DNA of 64,000 nucleotides. Source: Hevea brasiliensis (taxonomy: Eukaryota; Streptophyta; Magnoliopsida; Malpighiales; Euphorbiaceae). The translations under genes were made by a program, and so were the position numbers. The notes under the pieces were generated by a model. The model was given only the letters and a program-made list of their open reading frames with translations. It had not been told where the DNA came from and made no database searches. The DNA lies in the NCBI RefSeq assembly GCF_030052815.1, contig NC_079502.1, positions 7,933,481 through 7,997,480 of the forward strand, given 5' to 3'. Numbering within the stretch: position 1 is the stretch's first letter; each line of letters opens with the position of its first letter. Shown here one piece after another: positions 23,046 through 36,600 of this stretch.

Positions 23046-23660
23046 TTCCTATTGTTTGGTTACACTATTAAGCTATTTATGTTATGCATTTATAAGTATT
23101 TTTATGTTTTAATAAAATTGTCAATGTCCAGAAAATGAATTCATCTTGAAAATGACTTTCTCTTTTGAAAAAATAAAGTCATTTTCCTTAAAAATAGCTC
23201 ATCCATTTTTTGAGTGTCTCAAACACTAAAAAATGCCTCCACGAAATGGAGCCTCATTTATGTAATAATTTCACTCTTCTCAAAACAAAAAAATAACGTT
23301 TCTCAAAATTTTTGTCAAATGAAAAAATTGAAGATAATTCTTTTCTATATTGTAATAAAATGACATTTTTGAATTTTTTTCTGACACAAATAAACAAAGA
23401 GAAGATTTTTTTATGTCAAAATTATATAATAACTAGTTGTTTTGTTCGAGCAACATGCAAAAAAAAGGGAAAAAGAAAAAAAGACATTGTGAGAATTTGA
23501 GTGGATTTAAGCATTTTTGAACCATTATATATTTTGCTCAAATTGAACCCAAAAAAAAGAGTAAAAACAATGTCAATTGTTATGTTTTCCCTCTATGCCT
23601 TTTTCCCCTTGTTTTATTTAACCATTTTCTTTAATCTCTTTAAAATGATTAGAAATTATT

Positions 23661-23664
<4 letters not shown>
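23046..23664. other. AT-rich spacer
   Basis: Low-complexity A/T-rich DNA with short open stretches that lack any recognisable domain. Confidence 0.6.

Positions 23665-23696
<32 letters not shown>
23665..23696. repeat. (AT)16 microsatellite
   Basis: An uninterrupted AT run that ends 13 bp before the J20 exon relic. Confidence 0.95.
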
Positions 23697-23698
<2 letters not shown>

Positions 23699-23709
23699 TA
23701 CTCCTTTAT

Positions 23710-23980
23710 TGATGGCGGTGGGATTTCCATCCTATTTAGGTTAGGCAAGGGAGAGGTGAGTGGAGAGAGAGTAGTGGGAGTTTCAGCTTAGAGATAGAAA
23801 AGGAAAGGAGTTGCAAATTCCAATGAGAAGCTGAGAGAGAACATGTCTTAGGGAGATAGATGCACAAACAAAGAACTAAAAGATAATAAGTTATTAATTG
23901 CAAGAACAGGCTCTATAACCACTGTATTGTCCAAAGTTAAGCTCAGAAGCTCTACTATGATGGATTGCAACAAGACTGAA
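23710..23980 (+). pseudogene. J20 exon-2 and 3' UTR relic
   Basis: The sequence aligns base for base, with substitutions and small indels, to 11183-11457 of copy A. It includes the end of the intron (TTTAG acceptor at about 23735-23739), exon 2 and the 3' UTR with the 'aacaggctct' segment. The exon has a frame shift after the Arg-Gly-Glu-Trp part and an in-frame TGA, and TGGGG is mutated to TAGGG in the terminal motif. No exon 1 is present; an AT microsatellite abuts the break. It is a dead third copy between the recent pair and the distal genes, closer to copies A and B than to C and D. Confidence 0.85.
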
Positions 23981-26390
23981 GAAAAACCAAATACATGTAT
24001 TTAATTCATGTTAATGCAACTCTAAAATTTCAACACATTTGTATCACTAGTTTCTTTAATTGCAAAATATGGAGCTCTCTGAGTGTGACAATCATAGGCC
24101 CAGGATCCATGGTTAAACCATTTCATAGCCCCTAATTTAACCCACCCTATATGAAAGACCTATCGCTGAGCTCAAGATGAGTCCCAATGGGGCGTACATG
24201 GGACAACCCACCATCGATCCGCATTACATTCCTGAACAAAGGCAATATTTAGCCATCATATTGGTGTGAGAGATTGAAATCGAGATTGGGACCATGCCAT
24301 TCTACCAAGTCACCATGCTCGATGGTTTTGATTCACTAGTCTTATCATATAATCATATGTTTATAATGAATTATACATATTAATTCACAGGCTGAGTGTG
24401 TATCTTATTTGCAAAAATTAATACTCTACAATTTAAATATGATGAGAGTCTTTGATCTTGGCATTTCACACAAAAATGCCAACACTTCTTTCTCTTTCTA
24501 TTATTGTTTCTATTGCACTTTATTGCAATTGTATAAATTTTTGTCACATTGAAGGACAAAATGAAGTTGTTGTCTTGCTACATCCATAAAAAATAGAGAT
24601 GTTGGCCAATATACACTTTTGCATGGGACGTGTAATTGTCTTTGTAGTTGCCTGTTTCATGCCTTTTCAATTTGTTTATTATTTTATAAATAGAAAAACA
24701 TGGATCAGGATTGACTCACATAGGTGACCTGAACATAAATTACTTCATCTCCTACTCACATATGATGGATCAATTCTCATTTTATTTTCTGCAATATTCA
24801 TACTTTACAAATTGATCATATGACCAGTGCATAATTTGAGAGCTCATATATATTTTAATGCAACAATGGATATAGTATTAGATGCATCATTATGAAAATC
24901 AATATAAAAAATATTAAATGTGATAGAATCTTCATTTAAAATACCTTTAATTAATCTAGCAATATTTTGTGTAGTGTCTTTCATTTAAACTCTAAAACAT
25001 AATAATCGTTTTTTAATACAAAAATCATCATCAATCCAATAGCTACTAATCCTTATATGAGAATTTACTTGTCAATGATTGCTCCAAATATTGAAGTAAA
25101 TTAAAACCCAATGTTTCAAAGTACCAACAATTTAATCAAATCATTTTTAGACTTATAATAACAAGATGAAATAAGTTTTCTTTTCAATGTGTTACATTGA
25201 ATCCTTTTGTATTGAGAATATAATGCATTTAAAAAAAATATTCAGTTTGTAATTTTTCACCAAATAAAAAAAAAGGTATTCAACACTTACTAATTTGACG
25301 AATTTTTTTAAGTCCATTCGTCTAAATATTTGTACATTGTAGATGATTGTGAGCTTCCAAATATGGAAATTTGAGTTTGCTTGGTGTTGCCATTCGTCTC
25401 AAATGATGTCTATGTTGAAAGTAAATTTGAAAATGTGATTGCAAATTTGCAATAGTTGTAGTTGCATTTCACTTTAACTTTATTATTTTGTTAAAATTTA
25501 GTGAAATGAATTTTTAAATATATATTAGATTTAGTGCCCAAATGGATCAGACATGTTCATTCGGAATTGGAGCTTCATCTCCCTCCTCTAAATCAATGGG
25601 TTGGGAAATTTTTGTTGGATCCAAGGGAGGCAATTGGCTATCGAATAATTCATCTAGCATGTTAGTGCTTATTGGCCTAAAATTTGGGTCCAACGTATCA
25701 TGATAGACTGATTCATTGAGATTCCCCTTATCATTATCGGTCCTCGACCTCCTTGATGAATTTTTGAAATTTGATATTTTTTCCAGAGAAAAAAGTAAAA
25801 GTGAAAAAATTGAATAGGAATGAATATTGTAAAAAATAGCAAATTGAATATTGGAAAATAAAAGATTAAAATTTATTAGTGGGAAATAGTAGATTGGAAA
25901 TTTAAGATTTAATTGGAGAGTTGAGAGGTGATAGAAATAGAGCGTTGAGAGAATTAGAGTCTTGTGTAAAATATGAATTTTGTTATAGTTTTGAGGGTAT
26001 TTATAGGAAAAAATTTGATCTTCCCAAAATGCCTAAAAAACTAGCTATTATATGACAACTATACAAGGCAAAATTAACATTTAACATGACATAAAATTTT
26101 AAAAAAAAAATGCAAATTGTCACTGCTAATGGTTAAAAAATATAGTTGGTAACAGTCTTATTTTAGGTTGAAAGGCACACCTCATTAGGGAGTGCCACGC
26201 GACACTTTCTACATGTGCAATGTGGCATGTATGGATAGTGTCATGTGGTGCTCTCTGATGCTCCCATGTCTTTTTTCTTTTTTTCAATTTCGACCGAAAT
26301 TGGTGGTTTGAACTGCTAGTTACAGTCCAGTTTCAGTTCAGGGCCACATTGGGGAGCCTTAACCGACCATTTATAATATGATTCAAGGAT
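23981..26390. other. decayed transposon-like DNA, possibly hAT
   Basis: Mostly AT-rich. On the minus strand 25780-25530 reads as an N-terminal exon-like peptide with LDELFDSQLPPLDPTKISQP. 25480-25300 contains a CNYNYCKFAI cluster resembling a degenerate BED zinc finger. 26280-26350 has GACCGAAATT/GGTTTGAAC-type motifs like hAT subterminal repeats. Together these suggest a hAT relic, but no catalytic domain or clean terminus is visible. 24060-24340 is unique sequence I do not recognise. Confidence 0.3.
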
Positions 26391-27414
26391 GGTAAGATTC
26401 ATTGATCGAAATGAATCTAGAGTTTGATTTGGCCAATCTTAGTTTGATTTTCAAGCTAAGTGGCCTTAACCAAATCTAAGGTTATGAATATGAAAAAGAG
26501 AAAAAGAATGATAAGATGGTGCGGTGTGAAAAAAAAAATATGGGTGAGTGGATGGTATTCGCATAAAAAAGGAGTAGAGAGAGTGGACGATATCTTTGGA
26601 AGGATTCGAATAGCTTTTTCCTCCCTCTGAGGCACATGGCCTTTCTTTGACTGCCATTTAGCAGTTCCCTCTGCCATATCTAGGCAAGGGGGACCTCCTC
26701 CCTTGTCCAGGAAGTGGGCTATGCCCTCCCCTCCTTCAGATGGGATTTGTTTATAAATAAGGTTGTGCGTGATGGTTTTGGTGGTGTGTACTGATTGACG
26801 AGGACTTTGGTTAGTTTGCATTGTTTGAATTATGTTACTTTGTTTGGGAAGTCTTGCACACAGGTCTAATGCGTTCTACATTCTTCATCTATAGCCCTGT
26901 GAAGGGTTTTAGCTTTTCTAGGATAAGGTATCTTGAGGGTTTTTTGCTAGCTTTGCCACCTATGACTAACCCTAACGGCTCAGTTACCTTCAGAGCTCTA
27001 ACTCATTACTCTCCGCAAGCTGTTGTAAGATCTGCGATGCGTGTGGTTTCCCATGAACTTTGTTTATTCTTGTATGTTGTTTGACCTTGTTTTGCCTTTA
27101 CTTAGGTTGTCTTCTTAGTTTTTGGAGATCCTTTGCTTGGTTTGCAAGGGTTGTTACCAATCTCCTCTGCTTTTCATTATTCAAGGATTCTCGTGCAAGC
27201 TCCCTTAGTACTGGCAAAGTTTGGTGCTGCTCTAGCTCTTCAGCTACCAAGTTCAGGTCTTCGACCCATAAGGATAAGGGTTTTCTGTTTTAGTAGGGCT
27301 ATGACCTTCTTTCTAAACTTGCATGTTTCAGAGGCTTAGTTAGGTTTTTGTATTTCGGCCATGAGCCTTTGTAATTGAGAATCCTATTAATGAAATCTAT
27401 CTTATAATTAAAAG

Positions 27415-27420
<6 letters not shown>
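26391..27420 (+). other. possible LINE UTR remnant
   Basis: A less AT-rich kilobase ends in TTGTATTTCGGCCATGAGCC, AATGAAATCTATCTTA and an A-rich tail directly before the GA repeat. That ending resembles the 3' end of plant L1 elements. The rest has short open stretches on both strands but no recognisable domain. Confidence 0.3.

Positions 27421-27460
<40 letters not shown>
27421..27460. repeat. (GA)20 microsatellite
   Basis: A perfect dinucleotide run directly follows the A-rich tail at 27411-27420. Confidence 0.95.
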
Positions 27461-27462
<2 letters not shown>

Positions 27463-27464
<2 letters not shown>

Positions 27465-29448
27465 GTGAGGGCTAAAGGCTTTGAAAAGGAAAGACATTAT
27501 TGAAAAAAAATTAATTTTATTGCTTAAATTGATTAATTTAGTTTGATTAACAAAATATTAATCAAACTTCTAATTCAATGATCAAATAATTAGTAGACTA
27601 TAATAATAAGAACCTTTTAATCTAATTTTTCATAATGAGATTATGAATGATTAGTATTATCAAATTATAGGGATTAATTTGTAATTCTTGAACTTTGAAA
27701 TTTTAAAGTGAACCAACAATGCCATTGTGGGCAAGGTCAAGTTAGTACTACAACGATTGTCACGTTGCAACATAAGGCAACAATCAATGACTCAAAGTGG
27801 GCCTTGAATTTAAACCGGTTAGCCCTGTGTGCACTTTGTTAAATATAAATCGAAACTTCAATAATTACGAAAGATTATTAAATATATATATATATATGAA
27901 ATTAATTTTTTACTAAAAAAGGATATTTTTTTATAATAAAAATAACATTACTTTTATACATATATCGAGAATTAAGTAATAATTGCAAGAATTTAGGTTG
28001 TGTCTGGCACTGCAAAACAACTGCCCTAAAGAAAAATTCAAATTGATGGTGAAGTGTACCAACTTGTTCGTCTTGTTGTCTCTCTAAATCATTTTCACCC
28101 ATTTCTATCACTGACTTTTTTTTTGGAGCTGAGCCTCTCCCATCTTATCGTTTACCTGTTGGGTCTAATTATTTATTCAAATTTTATTTGTTGTGACAGT
28201 TGTTATTAAAATATATATATATTTTTTAATATATTAATTAAAAATACAAAGGAATAGTAAAATTTAATATTAATAACTAAGAAATTTTCTTAAAAATAAT
28301 GGATGAACTTAAAAATATATTAATTAGATTTGTTTAACTTAATGAAACACTTGTCTACAATTGCTAAGACAGCCCTCAAATTCATAGAATACTCTTTTAT
28401 TTGGAAGCAAGAGTTGGCTTTTTCTTTAACTTTTTCATTTAATATATTTATAAAAAGAAAATGTGTACAATTGAAATTAAAATATAACAGTTGACAAGCA
28501 AATCATATATTTTATTTAAGTAAACTTAAAAATTTTAACTAAAAAATCATTTATTTATTTTTATACTTAAAAAAATAAATATTTAATTTATTTATTATTG
28601 TTTCTAAATATAATTAATAATGGATATAAAGATAAAGATATATTTTAAAGATTAAATTAATTTTTTGAGATAAATATATTTAAATATAATAATAACTGTT
28701 TTTATGTTTTTATAAACTATATTTTTTATTCTAAAAATATTTATAAAATTAAATTAAATTACTTTTAATAATTTATGCAAATTATTATTTTTATTTAAAT
28801 TTCTTTTTCAAAATCAAATAAATTTCTCTAATAAATTTTCCCTATATACAACCTCTCCAGTTTCCACTAATTATTAATTTGAATTAGTAGATTATATTTA
28901 ATTAGTAGATTATTAAAAATTAATTAAATATATATTAATTGAATATAAATAAATTTAATGTATTGTTTTTATTTTACTAAGTTTTCAATATTTATTAGAT
29001 TATATTTATATATATATCTTAATAATATTTTTAAATTTTATATAAAAATATTAAAATTTTAAATATTATTATTAAATATTTTTCTTAATTTTCAACATTT
29101 ATAAGCAACATATGAAATTAAAATATTTCTATAAATTAATAGGATATATAAAAGATATATGTGTTACTACTTAATTACCCTGAAATTCAAAAAAAAAAAA
29201 TTCTAGGTATGATCTTAATCTTATAGTATCTAATATAATAATGTGAAAATTACCCAAATTATAAAAATCATTTATTATTTTAAATTAAAAATCATTTATT
29301 TTTATATTTATTTCTATTTTAACAAGGTCTCATTTCTAATTTCTTCAATTAACGGAGAATTAATGAAATTAAAAAAAAAATTAAATTGAGACAAATCATA
29401 AGTTAAAAAGCCTATACAGGTTGAAAGGCTTAAAATTCAATTATAGGA
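27463..29448. other. AT-rich spacer
   Basis: Very AT-rich DNA with no supported gene. TA-rich runs occur near 27880 and 28215. Confidence 0.6.
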
Positions 29449-29712
29449 AAAATTTAATTTAGTTTATTTTTAATTTTTTATTTAATTTAATCTAAAAGTT
29501 TCAATTTAAGTTCAATTTAGTTCAAAATTAAAAAAATCAAGAAATTAAATTTTTTTTATTTTTGAACTTAAATTAAAAAACTAATAAATTTAGTTTCAAA
29601 ATTAAAAAATTAAATTTCTTTTTTTTAATTTAAATAAAAAAATTTAGCTTATAAATTTTAATTTTTGAGTTAAATTAAAATTTCTAAACTATTTTGAACA
29701 AAAAATTAAAAG
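29449..29712. repeat. AT-rich foldback element, copy 1
   Basis: It starts TTTAATTTAGTTTATTTTTA and its right half is an imperfect reverse complement of the left. It resembles the elements at 42245-42450 and 43998-44389. Probably a small non-autonomous DNA element; ends are not exact. Confidence 0.4.
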
Positions 29713-30051
29713 TAATATATATATATAAGATGAGCTTTGATATTTTATATTCTATATTTATTACTGCAATTTTTTTTAATATATAAATACCCAATTAATG
29801 AAAAATCACATGTATTTATATATGACTCATTATGATTTTAATTTAAAACATAATTCTTGTATCGCACTTAGGTGTGTATATACTAATCCAATAAAAATTT
29901 AATAAATTATAATTTTAAATATATCCTTCCATGATTTTAGATACCCTCACAATGATTTCGTATAACGTGACATCTATTGGTTGGTTGGCTGTATTTAACC
30001 CGGCTGTAGTAAAATTGCTCTTTATTACCCTCCTTCGATCCTTCCCTTCCC

Positions 30052-30059
30052 TATATATT
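30052..30059 (+). promoter_or_regulatory. TATA box of J20 copy C
   Basis: TATATATT lies 60 bp before the ATG at 30112. Its position shows that the ATG at 30061, one base downstream, is unlikely to be in the mRNA. Confidence 0.65.
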
Positions 30060-30111
30060 CATGCGAGTTGATGCTTGCTCCCCTCATTACAATTACAAAA
30101 AACAGAGAAAT

Positions 30112-30843
30112 ATGATTAGTGGAATGATCTCTACTGGAAGCCATGCGAGCTTCCACACCATCTCAAAATCCAAACTCTCAACCCAAACATCCTTTCTTGA
30201 GCCATATTCTCACTTTAGCTTCAATACCCATTTCCCAAAACCAAGCTTTTCCTTAACAACTCATTCCAAATCGGTTAGAACCACCCCGATTAAGGCCTCC
30301 GCCACCGCCACCACTGTTGATGACCTTTATATCAATGCCCAGAGTTTTTATGATTTGCTGGGTATCTCGGAGAGTGGAACGCTCTCAGAGATCAAGAAAG
30401 CTTATAAGCAACTTGCCAGGAAGTACCACCCTGATGTGTCACCTCCGGGCTATACAGAGGAGTACACTAAGAGATTTATTCAAGTGCAGGAGGCTTATGA
30501 GACCTTGTGTGATTCCAAAAGTAGAGCCTTGTATGACATGGATATGGCTGGAGGCCTAGACTTGCAGACGATTTTCTCCACCAGAAAGCGATCCCGCTCC
30601 AACGAGGTATCTTAATTGCTTTCCCTGAAAATCAAGATTTCTGTTACAAGCCACTGTATGTTTTGTTGATTTCTAATTTAATTTAAAACTTGTTTTGTTC
30701 AGGGATTGAATGATGATAGAGTTGAGAGGAAAGAGAGATGGCAGTCTCAGCTTACAGAGCTAATAAGGATGAGTAATTATAATGATATGAAGAGCATGAG
30801 CTGGGGAGCTAAAATGCGCAGCCAAAAAAGTTGCAGAAATTAG
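30112..30843 (+). CDS. J20: chloroplast DnaJ 20-type J-domain co-chaperone, copy C
   Basis: Exons 30112-30606 and 30703-30843 (96-bp GT/AG intron, phase 0) give 211 residues. I chose the ATG at 30112 because it aligns with copy D (MISGMISTGS versus MSSGMISTGS) and because the upstream in-frame ATG at 30061 touches the TATA box. The N-terminus is transit-like with a Thr/Ala stretch near residues 63-68. The J domain begins with FYDLLGI at 79, has HPD at 106-108, and YDMD replaces the YDR of the other copies. The tail MSWGAKMRSQ is slightly altered from MRRQ. It is clearly diverged from copies A and B and closer to D. Plastid Hsp70 partner role inferred from Arabidopsis J20. Confidence 0.9.
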
Positions 30844-31576
30844 AGAGCAATGGATTATCCCATGTGTATACATATTTTCTATCATTTTCTTTTTCTCTCT
30901 GTTTCTCAAGAAGCTTTTGCAATCGTGATGGGAGGGGAAAGGGAAAAAAAATATCAGAAGGAAGGCTATTACCATATAGCAATTTGATGTTAATCCTTTC
31001 CTTCCTTTGTTCGCTACTCCAGGGAATGTTGTGGTGTTATTTTCCACCCAACGCACATATAACAGAGTTTCTGCAATGCCTGTTTGGTTGTTCTTTCTGG
31101 GAAAATTTCAAGCATACTTCTCTCAAGTTAATTTTGAGCAAACAGAACACTGCGGCAATTATTCCTCTTTTAATGGATGCATTAAGTAGCCAAATTGGCA
31201 GAAAGCACATCAATGCCACACCCTTTTTCTTTTCAGTGGTAATAACTACTGGTTTGATAGACAATCGAAAAGTAACACATTCCAGAGGCTAGCAATTTAC
31301 CATTTGTTTGACTCGTTGGTCTTTCTATGTGTCCGATATCTCATTATACATTAAAAAAAAAAATACTAATAACAATACTTTTTCCACTCATTTTATACTG
31401 TATTAATAATTTTTTTACTAATATTCTCTTAATCATTGGCCTCTATCATTTTATATTTGTAATTATTAATATACATAAACATATTATAAAGAAAAATATC
31501 TAAAAAAATTTTAAAAAATTAACATTGTGAGCATTTCCGTTTAAATAACTGATATTATGCCTATAAAGAAAAGGTA
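30844..31576 (+). other. 3' flank of J20 copy C
   Basis: Probably includes the 3' UTR; a GCAATGCCTGTTTGGTTG segment near 31073 resembles the 3' UTR of copies A and B. Open stretches in this region lack domains. Confidence 0.4.
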
Positions 31577-31920
31577 AGGATTAAAAATTCAGCTCTTAAT
31601 GCATCACATCTTGAGCTCAAATCTTACTTATTGCTATTAAAGTTCTTTATGAATGGGCGATACATAAGCCTTATTGTAAATACAGAATGGTCTGTGGACT
31701 TTCTCTAAAACTAGGATGAGAATACCCCTTCAACCTCTACCTACAAAGGAGGGGTTCAACAATTAAAAATTCATCTCTTGATACATTACATCTTGAATTC
31801 AAATCTTACTTATTGCTATTAGAGTTCCTTATAAATGGACAGTATATAAGCCCTATTATAAATACTGAATCGTCTGTAGGTTCTCACTAACACTAAGATG
31901 AGAATACCCATTTAATTTCT
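31577..31920. repeat. two-copy tandem repeat, period about 182 bp
   Basis: The segment starting TTAAAAATTCAGCTCTT at 31581 recurs as TTAAAAATTCATCTCTT at 31763. Both continue through CTTACTTATTGCTATT and end in GATGAGAATACCC. Confidence 0.85.
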
Positions 31921-34900
31921 AAGATTTTTTTTTATTTAAATTTAATTTATTATAAACTCAAAATACAAGATGTATAATAGAATTTTACTTATTAAATTAA
32001 TATATTTTGAATTTCATCATATATTTTGTATTTTAAATCTATAATAAATTATATTAGAGCAAAAATTTTTCTAACCTTTGAACTTTTTTGTACATAAAAA
32101 ATTGTCATTATTGTGTGTTGAAGTTATGTTGAAATCACGCGTGGGCGTATGTTATGGTGAAGAGAAATGAACAAATCCAAAATCCTACTCCACCTTCTCA
32201 CACGGTAATGGAGAAGGTTAGGTGAATTGATAAGGACCATCGAGAGAAGACAACCGAAGCCGTCGAATAATAATATATTCAACCTTGGAAAAGTAATGTG
32301 AAATACTAGTTCAGCTATCTCTAGAAATTCAAGATTAAAAAGTCTTAAGAGTGTATCAATCAACATTAATTAATTGAAGTTAGGGTATTTTCAAAATTAT
32401 AAAATTTTAAGTTTAAATTTTGATTAAAATTAAATAAATTAAAAAAAAATTTAATGTGTTTTGAAAATAGAATGTGAGTGAAAAGTTTTTTCAAATTTTA
32501 GGAATTAATTTATAATTTTACTTCAATAAAATGTTCATAGTAAAATTCTCAACATTTTTAATGTATTTTTAATTGGTGGATGATTGGATAATTGACGGTT
32601 GATATGGGAAGCAAGAGATTTTTGTAATAGATTGGGAAATTAATGATTATCAAGAGTTGATAACTTATGATACCGATTGGAAGTATACAGTCAATTTCAA
32701 CAGATTCGATATATTTTGCTAAATCAAACTGAAAAAGTCAGTTTTGATTGTCGTCAAATTAAAACTAATAAATTAAATTACAAAACCACATATATTCGAT
32801 TTTTACAATAATCGGGTTGGATTTAATTTGAGCAGTTTTTACTTGTTTTAATATTTTTTAATTTTTATAATTCAGCTCTTATTAAACATTTTTCATATAC
32901 ATATTATCATGTATTAATTGAAAAATAAAATATTAATTTAAGATGTATAATTCGGTAAAAATAATAAGAATGCAAAATAAAATAAAATTATTTATGCATT
33001 TCTCTTTATATATATATTCAGTTTGAGTTTAATTTTTATTATGTCAACCTGAAAACTAAATCGAAAATTTAGTTTATAATTATTTTCAAATCATAAGCAA
33101 TATTTAAATATATAAAATCACTAATTTGAGTTTGGATTTATTCGGGTTAGTCAGATTGATCATTTTTATTATTTTCTTTGTACACCCATTATATCGGTAG
33201 TATCTAGATGAGTGACACATGGTAGAGGTATTTTTAAGGTGAATGCAAAGGTTCAAATACTTTTGAAACTTATTCAACTACTCCTAAACAGGAATCAAGA
33301 TACTATGACTCCTTTGGAGTGAGATGACTGGGGCAATGGGTTTGGACAATGAAATACCAAAATGGGTTTGTTTTGGTACTTTAGAGAAACAATTAGGATC
33401 AACACCAAGAGAGATTTTTAGTACTCCTTAATATAGAGGAGTCTTATTTATAAAGCAAGTGAATCAATACCTAGCAAATACGTGTAAAAATTTCTTAAGT
33501 GAGCTATCTCAATCACAGAAGTCTACATGAAGTGTTTAATCATATTATTTAAAATCAATAATGACTTTGATATTTCTGAATTAATGGAGATAAAAGATAT
33601 TGAGATAGGTCAACAAAAAGAATAACTTACCCAACCTGTTTATTCAGAACAACAGACTTACCGACCTATTTATTAGAGGCATCTTAGCAGAAGTAGGTAA
33701 GAAAGAAATACAAATTACATCTAAGTGAGATAGTATCTTTTCATTAAGCCATACGAAAGACAATTAATAAACATAGTTGTTTTTATAAAGGGAACTTGGT
33801 CTTATATATATGTAGCCTGCTTGCTCCGAATACTTTGCCTTAGGAGTATTTTTATTGCGAGGTACCCTTGCGATACAAATGAAAGTTGTTGATGGGATTC
33901 TTTAAGAAGATAACTAATGACCATCATCAACTTTCAACCAGTGAATTTGGTAACTATTATTAATAGTTGACATTAGTTATACAACTTCTTCCTCTTTTCT
34001 CTTTAACTTGAGAAATTACTTAAGCCAAATTGGTCGTATTAGGGAGAGGAGTATTTCATACTGAGGTAATAAAAAATATACAACTCATTTGTATGCATAT
34101 ACGTGTCTGTCATCCAATAAGTCGTCTAATCGTATTATATCAAGAGGGAAACAATTAACAAATATTATGGATTCAGAGAAAATGGCATCCTGCGTAGCAG
34201 CTGGGGAAACAGAGAGCCAAAATGAACTAGAATTATTGGGTTGCGGTGGAGGAATTGGATGAATAACCTGATAAGAAGATCGATTGATCTTTCTTTCTTT
34301 GTAAGTTTTTGTTTATGTTTTATTTTCGTGGGAATAAAAATATAATACGAATATTGATATAAGAAACAATGCAATCTCCTAAAATTATGACATGGGATCA
34401 ACACCACAATCCGAGGAGAACGATTAGTACGCTTAATTAGAACGAAAATCTAAGCTCTAAATTAGAATTTTGGATCATAGAAAGATGGAACTTTTGAGAT
34501 TTTGCAAAGTTTGGTCATTGCAAATTTATGGGCTAGAACTTGATTAGTCACTTCGTTATCTGTAATTTAAGATTTTTATATATGTTTATTAAAAAATAAT
34601 TAAATTATCTAAATATTTTTAGCTTTATTTTAACATAAACTCAAATTCATATGAAAATGAACTTAATTATCATTAAATTAAATATTTATATCTAAATATG
34701 TATAGAATTAATTAAAATATATATATATATAGTGTATGAATCTATATGCAAAAACGATAGATATACTCATCCTCACATGAACAGGAATTCTTCTTAGATA
34801 CACTCATATTTTTAATTTAATTAAACTATCTTTTATTCCACTAATTTTTTTAAAAAAAGAAAGGAATGTATTAAAATGAGTTCTAAAAAATTATATAATA

Positions 34901-36600
34901 ATAAATAGAGATAAGGATAAAATAAAAAAAAAAATAATTAATACCTTTGATATTTTTCAAAACAACAGAAATGTGAAAAATAACTGAAAATTGTGTATAT
35001 TAATTTTGATTAAAATTTTTAATTTTATTTTTCTTAATTTTAAATTAATTTAATTGAATGAATTTTATAGTAGATGAAGATTTAAGAAAATTATAAATTA
35101 TTTTAAATTGAATTAATGAATCAAATAAAAGAATTTTCACCTCTATGATGGAGATCGAAATCAACTTTTGCAAACTTCAATGAATTTTATGCCCCTTCTA
35201 GAACTCAAACCTTCGTCAAACCGTTTCACCATCGCACGCACAAGCACAGACCCACCCATGTTCCTTGTCGACTTCACATTCTTCAAGCAAATTAAATAAA
35301 TAAATAATACATTAGTCGTAGAGTAAAGATAAGAGCAACTACTTGGCATATTTTCAAAGCTCTGTCTTTATCCTGATTAGCCCTGAAAAATTAATGTATA
35401 GTGACCCTATTTGCAAGTGACCCTCACGTTCCCATCATACACCAGGCATCTCTCAGACTCTTTACCTGTAACCCCATTTCTTTAATGCTCTCGTAGTCGT
35501 ACACATCGAACCCTAAAGAAAAAGAAAAGAAAAAAACCCTCTCTGGTTCATTGGATCTGAAGCATTTAACTACTATTTGTTCAGTGTTAATTACTCATTT
35601 GGTTCAACAAAACCATTGAGCAAGGAATGAAGACGGTGCTCCCTTCTGACATGCGCAGGATTATAAAAATTAAAAACCAAGTTATTTATTTAATAGGAAG
35701 AAAAATAAAATTTTTCTTTCTGGAAATTTTCTTGACGTGGGAACATCGCTTCCTTCATCGGGTAGGTGGCAAGCACCATTTGGCGTTTCAGATCGAGTAG
35801 AGTAGAGGGAGACTCTGAATTCAAGAATAAGTCGTGCATTTCAAGGAAGATGAAGAATAAAAGAAAACAAACATTAAGAATATCTCAGGTTTTTTATTTT
35901 TAAGTATTAAATAATAAAAATAATAATGATAATAATGATGATTAATTTATGCTAGATTTGATAAAAAAATATTAATTTTGATAAAGATTTTTAATTCTTG
36001 ATATAGTAAGATCAATAATTACCTGTATATATAAGAAAGACATGTAAAATAAATGTTTAGCATCTGCATGTTGGGGTTCATTATAATGGCTAAATTAAAA
36101 AAAGTCAAGTAAAAGATGAAATCAAAGCAAGCTTAGATAAATTTATAATGGTCCATATTTATGGTGTACGAAATATGTAGTAGGTAAGAAAGCCTTCAAA
36201 TCAAATCAATCAATAAAATTAAATTAATTAAATTATTATATTTTAAAAATTAAATTAAATTAAATCACTTTATTTTGATTTAATTTAAATTAATTAATTT
36301 TTAAATTTAAATAATTTTTTAATTTAAATTTAATTTTTAAATTATTTAATCTAATTTTAACATTAATTTAAATTTAATAATCATTAATCAATAAAATTAA
36401 ATAATTTATATATATATATAATTACATATAATTTATAAATTTTTTTATAAAAATAAATTAATTTAAAAATTAATAATATAATTCAATTTAATTTAGTTTA
36501 ATTAATTTTTTAAATCAAATCAAATTTAAATTATTAAAATATAAAATTAAATCAAATTAAATTATTTTAAAAATTAAATTAAATTATCTCGTTAAGGTGA
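31921..36600. other. long AT-rich intergenic region
   Basis: No gene could be supported. 33180-34150 is less AT-biased and may be old retroelement DNA, without motifs. 36180-36600 is low complexity, made of TTAAATTAAATT-type words on both strands. Short open stretches on either strand show no domain. Confidence 0.5.

Noticed and set aside
26456..26821. 121-codon minus-strand frame
   Set aside because: No domain and no splice or promoter context. It lies in DNA that ends like a LINE 3' UTR and overlaps open frames in other phases.
30061..30111. Upstream in-frame ATG of J20 copy C that would add 17 residues
   Set aside because: It starts two bases after the TATA box, so it should lie upstream of the transcription start. 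The ATG at 30112 aligns with copy D.
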